NCBI GenBank assembly: GCA_027730465.1
Contig: JAQCGQ010000031.1
Coordinates: 1-7,468, forward strand
Direction: 5' to 3'
DNA: 7,468 bases
From: Actinomycetota bacterium
GTDB lineage: Bacteria > Actinomycetota > Actinomycetes > Nanopelagicales > Nanopelagicaceae
The translations under genes were made by a program, and so were the position numbers. Below, piece by piece: positions 1-6,821 of the stretch. The notes under the pieces are model-generated. The model was not told where the DNA came from, searched no databases, and worked only from the letters and a program-made list of their open reading frames with translations. Within the stretch, counting starts at the first letter, position 1. Each line of letters begins with the position of its first letter.

Positions 1-888
1 GTGCTCTAGTTCGCTTCCTTTAAATGTAGCTAATACCTTTCGTTCCTCTCCTAGAACTGATGCTAAATCAGAGGCAACTACTAAGCGTTCAGTTAAATTA
101 TCATTTGTAATTTCAATTACCTGATATTCCACCTTAGGATTTACAGCAACAGCGGTATTGGCAACTAATGTCCATGGGGTAGTAGTCCAAATGAGCAGGC
201 TTGCATCGAGATCGGCTAACTTCCCTGAGGTTGCTTTAAATCTAACAAAAACAGATGGATCTTTAATGGTTTCATAACCTTGAGCTAATTCATGATCGGA
301 TAAGCCCGTTCCACATCTTGGGCAATATGGTGCAACTCTATGGTCTTGAACTAGTAAACCTTTTTTCCAAATTTGCGTTAGTGACCACCAAACACTTTCA
401 ATATAGGCAGGTGACATTGTCCAATAAGCTTCATCAAAATCTACCCAAAAGCCCATTCGCTTTGTCATATCAGTGAATTCACCAACATGGCGTTGCACTG
501 ATTCCCGACACTTTTCATTAAAGGCTGCTACACCAAACTTTTCAATATCTGCCTTACCGGTAAAACCCAATTCTTTCTCTACTGCAATTTCAACTGGTAG
601 TCCATGACAATCCCAACCGGCTTTGCGAATTACTTGCTTACCTTTCATTGTTTGAAAGCGCGGAAATAAATCCTTAAAAACTCTAGCTTCAATATGGTGG
701 GTGCCAGGCATTCCATTTGCAGTAGGAGGGCCCTCATAAAAACTCCAACGCGGTGCACCGTTACGATTTGCAACTGACTTTTCAAAAATTTGATTCTGCG
801 ACCAAAAATCCAAAATAGTAGCTTCCATTGATGGAAGATCAATTTGCGCAGGTAAGGTGTTAATTGTGCGCTTCAGGTTCGTATCCAC
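1..888 (-). CDS. ileS: Isoleucyl-tRNA synthetase, N-terminal part (cut by window edge)
   Basis: This cytoplasmic enzyme charges tRNA-Ile with isoleucine and edits mischarged valine. Only the first 296 codons are present; the reading frame runs off position 1. Visible elements, numbered from the GTG start: the class I signature EGPPTANGMPGTHH at about residues 52-65, where the usual HxGH is GTHH (G62-H65); the WDCHGLP stretch typical of IleRS just after it; a Cys-x2-Cys pair in APYCPRCGTG (C189, C192); and the start of the CP1 editing domain with WTTTPWTLVANTA (W234 onward). KMSKS and the tRNA-binding domain lie outside the window. The start is GTG at 888: no other ATG, GTG or TTG occurs in frame just upstream, and family alignment from memory fits (short leader before MEATILDFW). 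There is no well-spaced Shine-Dalgarno; TAGAAT lies 5 nt upstream, which suggests a leaderless mRNA. The gene is divergent from the traR-lspA-rluD-dnaE cluster. Identity is very secure; the exact start is likely. Confidence 0.97.
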   Translation of the reverse strand, partial: MDTNLKRTINTLPAQIDLPSMEATILDFWSQNQIFEKSVANRNGAPRWSFYEGPPTANGMPGTHHIEARVFKDLFPRFQTMKGKQVIRKAGWDCHGLPVEIAVEKELGFTGKADIEKFGVAAFNEKCRESVQRHVGEFTDMTKRMGFWVDFDEAYWTMSPAYIESVWWSLTQIWKKGLLVQDHRVAPYCPRCGTGLSDHELAQGYETIKDPSVFVRFKATSGKLADLDASLLIWTTTPWTLVANTAVAVNPKVEYQVIEITNDNLTERLVVASDLASVLGEERKVLATFKGSELEH

Positions 889-893
889 CCTAC

Positions 894-899
894 ATTCTA
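894..899 (-). promoter_or_regulatory. Putative -10 element of a leaderless ileS promoter
   Basis: On the minus strand TAGAAT lies 5 nt before the GTG start codon, the spacing expected if transcription begins at or next to the start codon. No convincing -35 hexamer is visible 16-18 nt further upstream. Leaderless mRNAs are common in actinobacteria, and the absence of a usable Shine-Dalgarno supports this reading. An alternative -10, TGTAAT, lies further upstream (minus strand, 936-931) and would give a leader of roughly 35-40 nt, also without a Shine-Dalgarno. Confidence 0.35.
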
Positions 900-950
900 A
901 CGCGGGATTGATACCTTTTTCTGAACTCTCATTACACGCAGGGGTGGCGG

Positions 951-980
951 TTGGTAATTAGAAGCAACAAGCCATAACCT
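951..980 (+). promoter_or_regulatory. Putative promoter for the traR-lspA-rluD cluster
   Basis: TTGGTA (951-956) and TAACCT (975-980) are separated by 18 bp and resemble a -35/-10 pair of the main sigma factor; each is only a partial consensus match. Initiation near 987 would leave a leader of about 14 nt that still contains the AGGAGG ribosome site at 991-996. A weaker alternative uses TTGATA at 908-913 as -35, but no good -10 follows it. The 112-bp gap between the divergent start codons must serve both directions. Confidence 0.3.
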
Positions 981-990
981 TTGCCCCTCC

Positions 991-996
991 AGGAGG
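991..996 (+). promoter_or_regulatory. Strong ribosome binding site of the TraR/DksA-like gene
   Basis: AGGAGG, a perfect match to the anti-Shine-Dalgarno core, ends 4 nt before the GTG at 1001. It fixes that GTG as the start and is the strongest such site in the window. Confidence 0.85.
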
Positions 997-1000
997 TATC

Positions 1001-1768
1001 GTGGCTATTAGTAAGTTATTTAAGAAATCAGCAAAAAAAAGTAAGAAGTCTTCCAAAAAAAAGCCGGCTAAATCAGCCGTTAAAAAGTCAACGAAAAAAG
1101 CACCTGCCAAAAAGGTGGCAAAGCGATCACCAAATATTGTAAAGCCTAAACTTGCTAAGAAATCATCATTTAAAAAAGTACCTGGTAAACCATTTCCTGC
1201 CAAGTTACAAACTTCAACTTCAGGTTCTTCAACAACAATTTCTGTTACATCGACAATACCAAATGCAAATGCAACTCCAATTGTGGAAGAGCGCAGGTTA
1301 GTTATGTTGCCACCACCAAAGCCAGTGTCAAAGTCAAAGAAAGCAGCAGCACTAAAGCCGATCAAAAGTGCACCAGCTCCACTTGTAGCTACGGCAAGTG
1401 AGATGGCATGGAATGCCACTGAGTTAAAAAGCATTAAAGCCGAACTTTCTAAAGATTTAGTTAGGTTACGTAAAGAGTTGGAAACAGCAGAGGCTGAGAT
1501 GGAAGATTTAGTTGAAGCCGCAGGAGTTGGCGCAGGAGATGATCAAGCAGATGCTGGTGCGAAAACTTTTGAGCGTGAGCATGAAATGTCATTGGTCTAT
1601 AACGCTCGAGATATGGTGCAGCAAACTGAGCGAGCCCTTGAGCGAATTAATAATAAAACTTACGGCAAGTGCGAAGAGTGTGGAAATTTTGTAGGCAAAG
1701 CAAGGCTACAAGTTTTTCCAAGAGCAACACTTTGCATGGTGTGTAAACAAAAAGAGGAACGACGCTGA
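1001..1768 (+). CDS. TraR/DksA-family C4 zinc-finger protein with long Lys-rich N-terminal tail
   Basis: This 255-aa protein has three parts. Residues 1-68 are extremely basic (26 lysines, no acidic residue) in Lys/Ala/Ser/Pro repeats resembling histone H1-type tails. Residues 69-133 are a Ser/Thr/Pro/Ala-rich linker. Residues 134-255 form a DksA/TraR-like unit: a predicted helical pair, an acidic turn GDDQADAG (D181, D184) placed like the DksA coiled-coil tip, the conserved TFEREHEMSL stretch, and a C4 zinc finger (C224, C227, C245, C248) with GKARLQVFPRATLC between the Cys pairs. DksA-family proteins enter the RNA polymerase secondary channel and alter initiation, often with ppGpp; whether this one does is inference. 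The basic tail suggests nucleic-acid or polyphosphate binding. Start: GTG with AGGAGG 4 nt upstream. Its TGA overlaps the CTG start of lspA, implying coupling. Two A8 runs (1033-1040, 1055-1062) lie in the tail region. Family assignment is firm; function is open. Confidence 0.92.
   Translation: MAISKLFKKSAKKSKKSSKKKPAKSAVKKSTKKAPAKKVAKRSPNIVKPKLAKKSSFKKVPGKPFPAKLQTSTSGSSTTISVTSTIPNANATPIVEERRLVMLPPPKPVSKSKKAAALKPIKSAPAPLVATASEMAWNATELKSIKAELSKDLVRLRKELETAEAEMEDLVEAAGVGAGDDQADAGAKTFEREHEMSLVYNARDMVQQTERALERINNKTYGKCEECGNFVGKARLQVFPRATLCMVCKQKEERR
1754..1767 (+). promoter_or_regulatory. Ribosome binding site and CTG start of lspA
   Basis: GAGGA (1754-1758) is followed by 6 nt and then CTG (1765-1767), which overlaps the TGA stop of the upstream gene as CTGA. 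Between the last in-frame stop (TAA at 1744) and the first TTG in this frame (1954, which would delete about 63 residues) there is no ATG, GTG or TTG. The spacing and overlap mimic the ATGA/GTGA junctions usual in coupled operons, so CTG is the best start. Confidence 0.75.
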
Positions 1769-2250
1769 ACTATATTCAGCGCAAATGGTTAGCGGCCACT
1801 GCTTTAATAGTTTTTGGCATAGACTATTTAACAAAATCACTTGCTATCAAATATCTATCAGATGAGCCAAAACAAATAATCGGTTCACTGCTGCAATTTA
1901 GACTGATCTTTAACTCGGGGGCAGCGTTTAATCTTGCTTCGAGTGCAACAATATTGCTATCAAGTTTTGCAATTATTATGGCGGGCGTGATTTTTTATTA
2001 TGGAAGAAGCGTAAGGTCTAATCCTTGGGCAATCTCCCTTGGCTTAGCCTTGGGTGGGATATTTGGCAATTTATCTGATCGAATTTTTCGAACTCCAGGT
2101 GCCTTACAGGGCGAAGTAGTCGATTGGATTCAAATACCTAACTGGCCGGTTTTTAACATTGCAGATATGTCAGTGGTTAGTGCTGCAATACTGATTACAT
2201 TGCTAAGTTGGAAAAATGTGCCATTTGGTAAAGATAAGGGTGATCTGTGA
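1765..2250 (+). CDS. lspA: Lipoprotein signal peptidase (signal peptidase II)
   Basis: This polytopic inner-membrane aspartyl protease cleaves the signal peptide of prolipoproteins after lipid is attached to the lipobox cysteine. Read from CTG at 1765 the protein has 161 aa, normal for the family. Visible motifs: D20-x3-K24 (GIDYLTK) at the end of the first membrane helix; FNSGAAFN at 49-56; GNLSDR (N102, D105); VVDW (D120); and FNIAD (N131, D134). These conserved aspartates include the catalytic pair. Hydrophobic segments fall at roughly 9-27, 61-79, 88-103 and 132-148, matching the four-helix topology. A start at the first in-frame TTG (1954) would remove helix 1 and FNSGAAF, so the longer CTG-initiated form is required for a working enzyme. 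It overlaps traR upstream (CTGA) and rluD downstream (GTGA). Function is secure; the start codon is unusual but well supported. Confidence 0.94.
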   Translation: MNYIQRKWLAATALIVFGIDYLTKSLAIKYLSDEPKQIIGSLLQFRLIFNSGAAFNLASSATILLSSFAIIMAGVIFYYGRSVRSNPWAISLGLALGGIFGNLSDRIFRTPGALQGEVVDWIQIPNWPVFNIADMSVVSAAILITLLSWKNVPFGKDKGDL

Positions 2251-3185
2251 GTTCGCGCGAGGTTAGAAATTTATCAATCCCAGAGGGATTAAATCAGGAA
2301 CGAGTAGATGCTGCATTATCTAGATTACTTGGGCTATCTCGCAATGTAATTGTAGGGTTAATCGAATCTGGTGAAATATCTAAACTTGGCAAGCCAATTG
2401 GCAAATCTGATCGAGTGATTACTGGTGATCAACTTGAAGTTTTAATGCCAGCTGCTAAAGGTGAAGCAAAGTTAGTTGCAACCCCAATTGATGGTTTAAA
2501 AGTTGTCTATGATGACGAATACTTAATTGTGATTGATAAACCAGTTGGGATAGCCGCCCACCCAAGTCCTGGTTGGCAGGGAGCAACTGTTGTTGGTGCA
2601 ATATTTGCTGCCGGTTATCAACTTGCAACATCTGGTGCAGCAGAGCGGCAAGGAGTTGTTCATAGGTTAGATGTTGGAACATCTGGGTTAATGGTGGTTG
2701 CAAAAAATGAGATTGCATACTCCCATCTAAAAGATCAGTTTCGTGAGCGCACCGTCTCTAAGGTTTATCACGCTTTAGTGCAAGGTCATATGGATCCAAC
2801 CGTTGGCACCATCGATGCCCCAATTGATCGACATCCAAAAGAGGATTATCGTTTTGCAGTTGTTGCAAATGGAAAGCCAAGTATTACTCACTACAAAACA
2901 CTAGAAGTATTTCCAGCAGTTACGTTACTTGAAATTGAACTAGAGACTGGTCGAACACATCAGATCAGAGTCCATTTTTCTGCGCTGCATCATCCGTTAG
3001 TTGGTGACCTGACCTATGGATCAGATCCAGTACTTGCGCAAAAACTTACAATCACTCGGCCTTGGCTACATGCCAAGCAACTTGCCTTCACCCACCCAGG
3101 CAATGGTGAGCGCCTATCCTTTAATTCTGAGTACCCTGAGGATCTGACACGCTCACTAGCGCTTCTTTCAGATTTAGCCCGCTAG
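2247..3185 (+). CDS. rluD: RluA/RluD-family ribosomal large subunit pseudouridine synthase
   Basis: This enzyme isomerises specific uridines to pseudouridine, in the RluD branch those of helix 69 of 23S rRNA. The 312-aa protein has an N-terminal S4 RNA-binding domain (about 18-68, ERVDAALSRLLGLSRN... to GDQLEVLMP) and an RluA-type catalytic domain. The catalytic motif HRLDVGTSGLMVVAKN starts at H139, with D142 the nucleophilic aspartate; GRTHQIRVH (235-243) is the second family signature, and IDKPVGIAAHPSPGW is the conserved stretch before the active site. Start: GTG at 2247 overlapping the lspA stop as GTGA, with AAGGG 6 nt upstream. The position directly after lspA is the usual actinobacterial arrangement and supports the RluD-like assignment. 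The exact target uridines cannot be read from sequence; the RluA or RluC subfamily is the alternative. Confidence 0.93.
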   Translation: MSSREVRNLSIPEGLNQERVDAALSRLLGLSRNVIVGLIESGEISKLGKPIGKSDRVITGDQLEVLMPAAKGEAKLVATPIDGLKVVYDDEYLIVIDKPVGIAAHPSPGWQGATVVGAIFAAGYQLATSGAAERQGVVHRLDVGTSGLMVVAKNEIAYSHLKDQFRERTVSKVYHALVQGHMDPTVGTIDAPIDRHPKEDYRFAVVANGKPSITHYKTLEVFPAVTLLEIELETGRTHQIRVHFSALHHPLVGDLTYGSDPVLAQKLTITRPWLHAKQLAFTHPGNGERLSFNSEYPEDLTRSLALLSDLAR

Positions 3186-3215
3186 AAATTAAAGTCAGTA
3201 GTAACCTCACCATTC

Positions 3216-6200
3216 ATGTCTGAGCTAACTGGAAACCTGAAAAATTCGGAGAATTTTGTGCACCTGCATGTGCACACCGAATACTCAATGTTAGATGGCG
3301 CTGCAAAAATCTCTGAACTAGTTGCTGAAGTAGCACGGCTAGAAATGCCAGCAATTGCGATGACAGATCATGGAAATGTCTTTGGTGCATTTGAGTTTCA
3401 TAAGGTTGCTAAATCTGCAGGTGTGAAACCAATAATTGGTATTGAAGCTTATGTAGCACCTGAATCAAGATTTGATAAGCGAAGAGTTAAGTGGGCTGAA
3501 GGCGGACAGGATGATGTATCTGGCGGAGGGGCATATACCCATATGACTTTACTTGCTGAAAATAATCAAGGACTTTCTAATTTATTTAAGCTCTCTTCTT
3601 TAGCTTCTTTAGAGGGTTTTTATTACAAGCCAAGGGTTGACCGAGAGCTTCTCTCAAAGTATTCAAAGGGAATAATTGCTACAACAGGTTGCGCGGGAGG
3701 TGAGATTCAAACCAGATTACGTATGGGTGGGTATAAAGAAGCGATCAAAGCCGCAAGTGAATACAGGGATATCTTTGGGCCGGAAAATTTCTATCTTGAA
3801 ATAATGGATCACTCAATTGAGATTGAGCAAAGAGCTTTTGCTGATTTAATTAAATTAGGAAAAGAGTTAAATCTTCCACAATTAGCCACTAACGATCTTC
3901 ACTACACACACCATGAAGATGCGGCAGCACATGAGGTATTACTTTGTATTCAATCTGGTTCAACAATGGCAGATCCTAAGAGATTTAAGTTTGAGAACTC
4001 AGAGTTTTACCTAAAGAGCCCAGCACAAATGCGAAAAATATTTAAAGATTTCAAACAAGCCTGCGATAACACATTATTAGTTGCCAAGCGTTGTGAAACT
4101 ACTATGCGTGAGGGTGAGAATTTACTGCCGCAATTTCCTGTACCGGCTGGACAAAGTGAAGATAGTTGGTTAATTAAATTAGCAAATGATGGTTTAGCTG
4201 CAAAGATGGGTAGCAATATTCCATCTGAATATCAGGATCGTCTTAACTTTGAACTAGAAGTAATGATTAAGATGGGATTTCCAGGATACTTTTTAGTTGT
4301 GGCCGATCTTTGTGATCATGCGCGCAATGTAGGGATCAGAGTTGGCCCGGGCCGTGGATCAGCAGCAGGTTCATTAGTGTCTTATTCTCTCGGTATCACT
4401 GGACTAGATCCGATTAAGTTCGGATTATTGTTTGAGAGATTTTTAAATCCTGAACGTATCTCTATGCCTGATATTGATCTTGATTTTGATGAGCGCAGAC
4501 GCTCAGAAATGATTCAATACGCTACTACTAAATACGGTGATGATCGAGTTGCTCAGATAATCACCTATGGCACAATTAAATCAAAGCAAGCAATTAAAGA
4601 TTCCACCAGAGTGCTCGGATATCCATATGCACTAGGTGAACGCTTAACTAAATCGCTGCCACCTTCAGTTATGGGTAAAGATATTTCACTTTCTGGCATA
4701 TTTAATATGGATGATGAGCGTTATGGTGAGGCATCTGAATTTAGAAATTTATATGAAAGTGATCCAGATTCAAAAAAGATTGTTGATACCGCCCTTGGAA
4801 TCGAAGGATTAAAGCGTCAGTGGGGAGTGCACGCAGCTGGAGTGATATTAAGTAAGGAACCACTTGTTGATGTAATTCCAATTCATCGCCGCGATGCAGA
4901 TGGCGCCATCATTACCCAGTTTGATATGGGAGCATGTGAAGCAACAGGTTTACTTAAGATGGACTTTTTGGGACTTAGAAATCTATCTGTCTTAGATGAT
5001 TGCTTAATAAATATTGAAAAAAATCTTGGTAAAAAAGTGGTATTAGAAAGCTTGCCGCTATCTGATAAAAAGACTTTTGAATTACTCTCTCGTGGCGACA
5101 CACTTGGCGTATTTCAATTAGATAGTGCACCAATTAGGTCTTTGCTGCGCTCAATGGCACCTGATAGTTTTGAAGATATAGCTGCCGTTATTGCCCTTTA
5201 CCGCCCGGGCCCTATGGGTGAAGATTCACATAATAAATACGCAGATTATAAAAATGGTCGTAAGGCCCCTATTGGTATTCATCCTGAATTGGATATGCCA
5301 TTAAATGAAATATTAAAAGATACCTATGGGCTAATTGTTTATCAGGAGCAAGTGTTAGCGATTGCGCGAAAAGTTGCTGGTTTTACTCTGGGTCGTGCGG
5401 ATCTACTACGTAAGGCAATGGGCAAGAAAGATAAAAAGATATTGGATAAAGAGAAAGTTCACTTCGAAGATGGAATGAAAGCAAATGGTTTTTCTGAAGA
5501 TGCAGTTGAGAAGTTATGGCAAACACTGATTCCTTTCTCGGATTATGCTTTTAATAGATCACACAGCGCAGGATATGGACTACTTTCATTTTGGACTGCT
5601 TATTTAAAAGCTAACTATCCATCAGAATATATGGCTGCTTTACTTACCAGCGTTCGAGACGATAAAGATAAAAGTGCCCTCTATCTAAATGAATGTAGGC
5701 GTATGGGTATAAAAGTATTGCCGCCTGATGTTAATGAATCAGATTCTGAATACACCCCTATTGGGGCTGATATCAGATTTGGATTAACGGCTATTAGAAA
5801 TATCGGCGAAAATGTTGTGGCCTCAATAATCGGCAATCGAAAAGATAAGGGTCGTTATGAAAGTTTTGGCGATTTCTTAACTAAAGTTGATGCAATAGTG
5901 TGTAATAAAAAGAGTATTGAATCACTAATTAAAGCTGGAGCATTTGATTCATTGCAACATACACGACGAGGTTTAATGATGGTCTTCTTAGAAACTCTAG
6001 ACGCCGTCTCTGAATCTAAACGGGCGGAATCTATCGGGCAATTTGATTTATTTGGTGCTACAAACTCAACAAGTGTTAATGGAGTTGTATTAGATATTCC
6101 AAACACTGAGTGGGAAAAAATGATGCTGCTTGGTTATGAGCGAGAGATGCTTGGGCTATATGTATCTGATCATCCATTACTCGGTGTTGAGCACATTCTG

Positions 6201-6740
6201 CGTTCAATAGCTGATTTTTCAATTAGCCAAATTTCTGAGGTTAGTCATGACCAGATAATTACAATTGGAGGCTTAATCACACAAATACAACGCAAAGTTT
6301 CAAAGCAGGGAACACCTTGGGCAATTGTTACTGTTGAAGATTTAGATGGCGCAGTTGATGTTTTGTTCTTCTCCAACGCTTATGCAAATCATGGTGTTAA
6401 TTTAGTGGAAGATAGAATTGTGGCAATTAGGGGCCGAGTTGATAAACGAGAAGAACAACCTAGAATTTCAGCATTAGATTTAACTCTGCCGGATTTAAAA
6501 CAAATACCAACAGGCCCACTTATAATTTCGATGGAAATGTCGCGGTGCACACCTCCGGTAATTGATCGAATGAATGAAATTTTGCGATCACATCCTGGAG
6601 GGCGTGAAGTTCATCTCAGGCTCCTGGATGGCGAAAAGAGGACAGTTCTTAAGCTAGATGAGGGGTTAAAAGTTACGTCATCACCAAGTTTAAGTGCAGA
6701 TTTGAAAACTGTTTTAGGTCCTGACTGCTTAGTTCTCTAG
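3216..6740 (+). CDS. dnaE: DNA polymerase III alpha subunit, DnaE1 type with intact PHP metal site
   Basis: This is the catalytic subunit of the chromosomal replicase, 1174 aa and complete. The PHP domain (about 14-280) keeps all nine metal-ligand positions known from mycobacterial DnaE1: H18, H20, D27, H52, E77, H109, C159, D227 and H229. In Mycobacterium this site is the proofreading 3'-5' exonuclease. The polymerase core follows, with GPGRGSAAGS (377-386), MPDIDLDFDERRR (D421 and D423, catalytic) and KMDFLGLR (D583, third catalytic aspartate), then YRPGPMG and YGLIVYQEQ. A helix-hairpin-helix region lies near 855-910. QFDLF (942-946) fits the sliding-clamp motif, an OB fold spans about 1014-1095, and a C-terminal domain ends at DCLVL. 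There is no intein or frameshift. Start: ATG at 3216, the only ATG start in the window, with no Shine-Dalgarno in the 30 bp after rluD; TAACCT at 3202-3207 could be a -10 for a near-leaderless transcript. Identity is certain. Confidence 0.98.
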   Translation: MSELTGNLKNSENFVHLHVHTEYSMLDGAAKISELVAEVARLEMPAIAMTDHGNVFGAFEFHKVAKSAGVKPIIGIEAYVAPESRFDKRRVKWAEGGQDDVSGGGAYTHMTLLAENNQGLSNLFKLSSLASLEGFYYKPRVDRELLSKYSKGIIATTGCAGGEIQTRLRMGGYKEAIKAASEYRDIFGPENFYLEIMDHSIEIEQRAFADLIKLGKELNLPQLATNDLHYTHHEDAAAHEVLLCIQSGSTMADPKRFKFENSEFYLKSPAQMRKIFKDFKQACDNTLLVAKRCETTMREGENLLPQFPVPAGQSEDSWLIKLANDGLAAKMGSNIPSEYQDRLNFELEVMIKMGFPGYFLVVADLCDHARNVGIRVGPGRGSAAGSLVSYSLGITGLDPIKFGLLFERFLNPERISMPDIDLDFDERRRSEMIQYATTKYGDDRVAQIITYGTIKSKQAIKDSTRVLGYPYALGERLTKSLPPSVMGKDISLSGIFNMDDERYGEASEFRNLYESDPDSKKIVDTALGIEGLKRQWGVHAAGVILSKEPLVDVIPIHRRDADGAIITQFDMGACEATGLLKMDFLGLRNLSVLDDCLINIEKNLGKKVVLESLPLSDKKTFELLSRGDTLGVFQLDSAPIRSLLRSMAPDSFEDIAAVIALYRPGPMGEDSHNKYADYKNGRKAPIGIHPELDMPLNEILKDTYGLIVYQEQVLAIARKVAGFTLGRADLLRKAMGKKDKKILDKEKVHFEDGMKANGFSEDAVEKLWQTLIPFSDYAFNRSHSAGYGLLSFWTAYLKANYPSEYMAALLTSVRDDKDKSALYLNECRRMGIKVLPPDVNESDSEYTPIGADIRFGLTAIRNIGENVVASIIGNRKDKGRYESFGDFLTKVDAIVCNKKSIESLIKAGAFDSLQHTRRGLMMVFLETLDAVSESKRAESIGQFDLFGATNSTSVNGVVLDIPNTEWEKMMLLGYEREMLGLYVSDHPLLGVEHILRSIADFSISQISEVSHDQIITIGGLITQIQRKVSKQGTPWAIVTVEDLDGAVDVLFFSNAYANHGVNLVEDRIVAIRGRVDKREEQPRISALDLTLPDLKQIPTGPLIISMEMSRCTPPVIDRMNEILRSHPGGREVHLRLLDGEKRTVLKLDEGLKVTSSPSLSADLKTVLGPDCLVL

Positions 6741-6752
6741 TTATAAAAATTG

Positions 6753-6770
6753 GATATCACTTCTGATAAC
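6753..6770 (+). terminator. Weak hairpin downstream of dnaE
   Basis: GATATCA (6753-6759) and TGATAAC (6764-6770) form a 7-bp stem with one mismatch around a CTTC loop, 12 nt after the dnaE stop. It is A+T-rich and not followed by a T-run, so it does not meet the rule for an intrinsic terminator. It may be a weak pause, an mRNA 3' end stabiliser, or chance. Confidence 0.2.
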
Positions 6771-6786
6771 TAAGAGTCACCCTCAA

Positions 6787-6821
6787 ATATTGGAGCAATT
6801 GATATTGGATAGGCATATTGG
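6787..6821 (+). repeat. Three ATATTGG direct repeats upstream of trpE
   Basis: ATATTGG occurs at 6787-6793, 6802-6808 and 6815-6821, spaced 15 and 13 bp start to start. A shorter copy of its core, ATTGG, is at 6749-6753. The cluster lies 53-87 bp before the trpE start. It could be an array of regulator sites; it could also be chance in A+T-rich DNA. No known trp regulator site is recognised. Confidence 0.4.

Noticed and set aside
645..842. Minus-strand 65-codon frame overlapping ileS
   Set aside because: It is an out-of-frame reading on the same strand as ileS; the ileS frame carries the class I signature across this stretch.
958..1434. 158-codon open frame on the minus strand opposite the zinc-finger gene
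   Set aside because: It is the antisense of AAA/AAG/GCA-rich codons, giving a Phe/Leu/Ala-rich translation with no family resemblance. The sense frame has a perfect ribosome site and a clear zinc finger.
1954..2250. 98-aa lspA form starting at TTG 1954
   Set aside because: It lacks the first membrane helix and the conserved FNSGAAF motif that are present in frame immediately upstream; the longer CTG-started form is complete.
2455..2718. Minus-strand Gln/Leu-rich open frame inside rluD
   Set aside because: It is a shadow frame opposite the conserved pseudouridine synthase coding sequence, with no start signals or known motif.
4007..6106. Three minus-strand open frames of 69-83 codons inside dnaE
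   Set aside because: They lie opposite highly conserved dnaE sequence and show neither a ribosome site nor family features.
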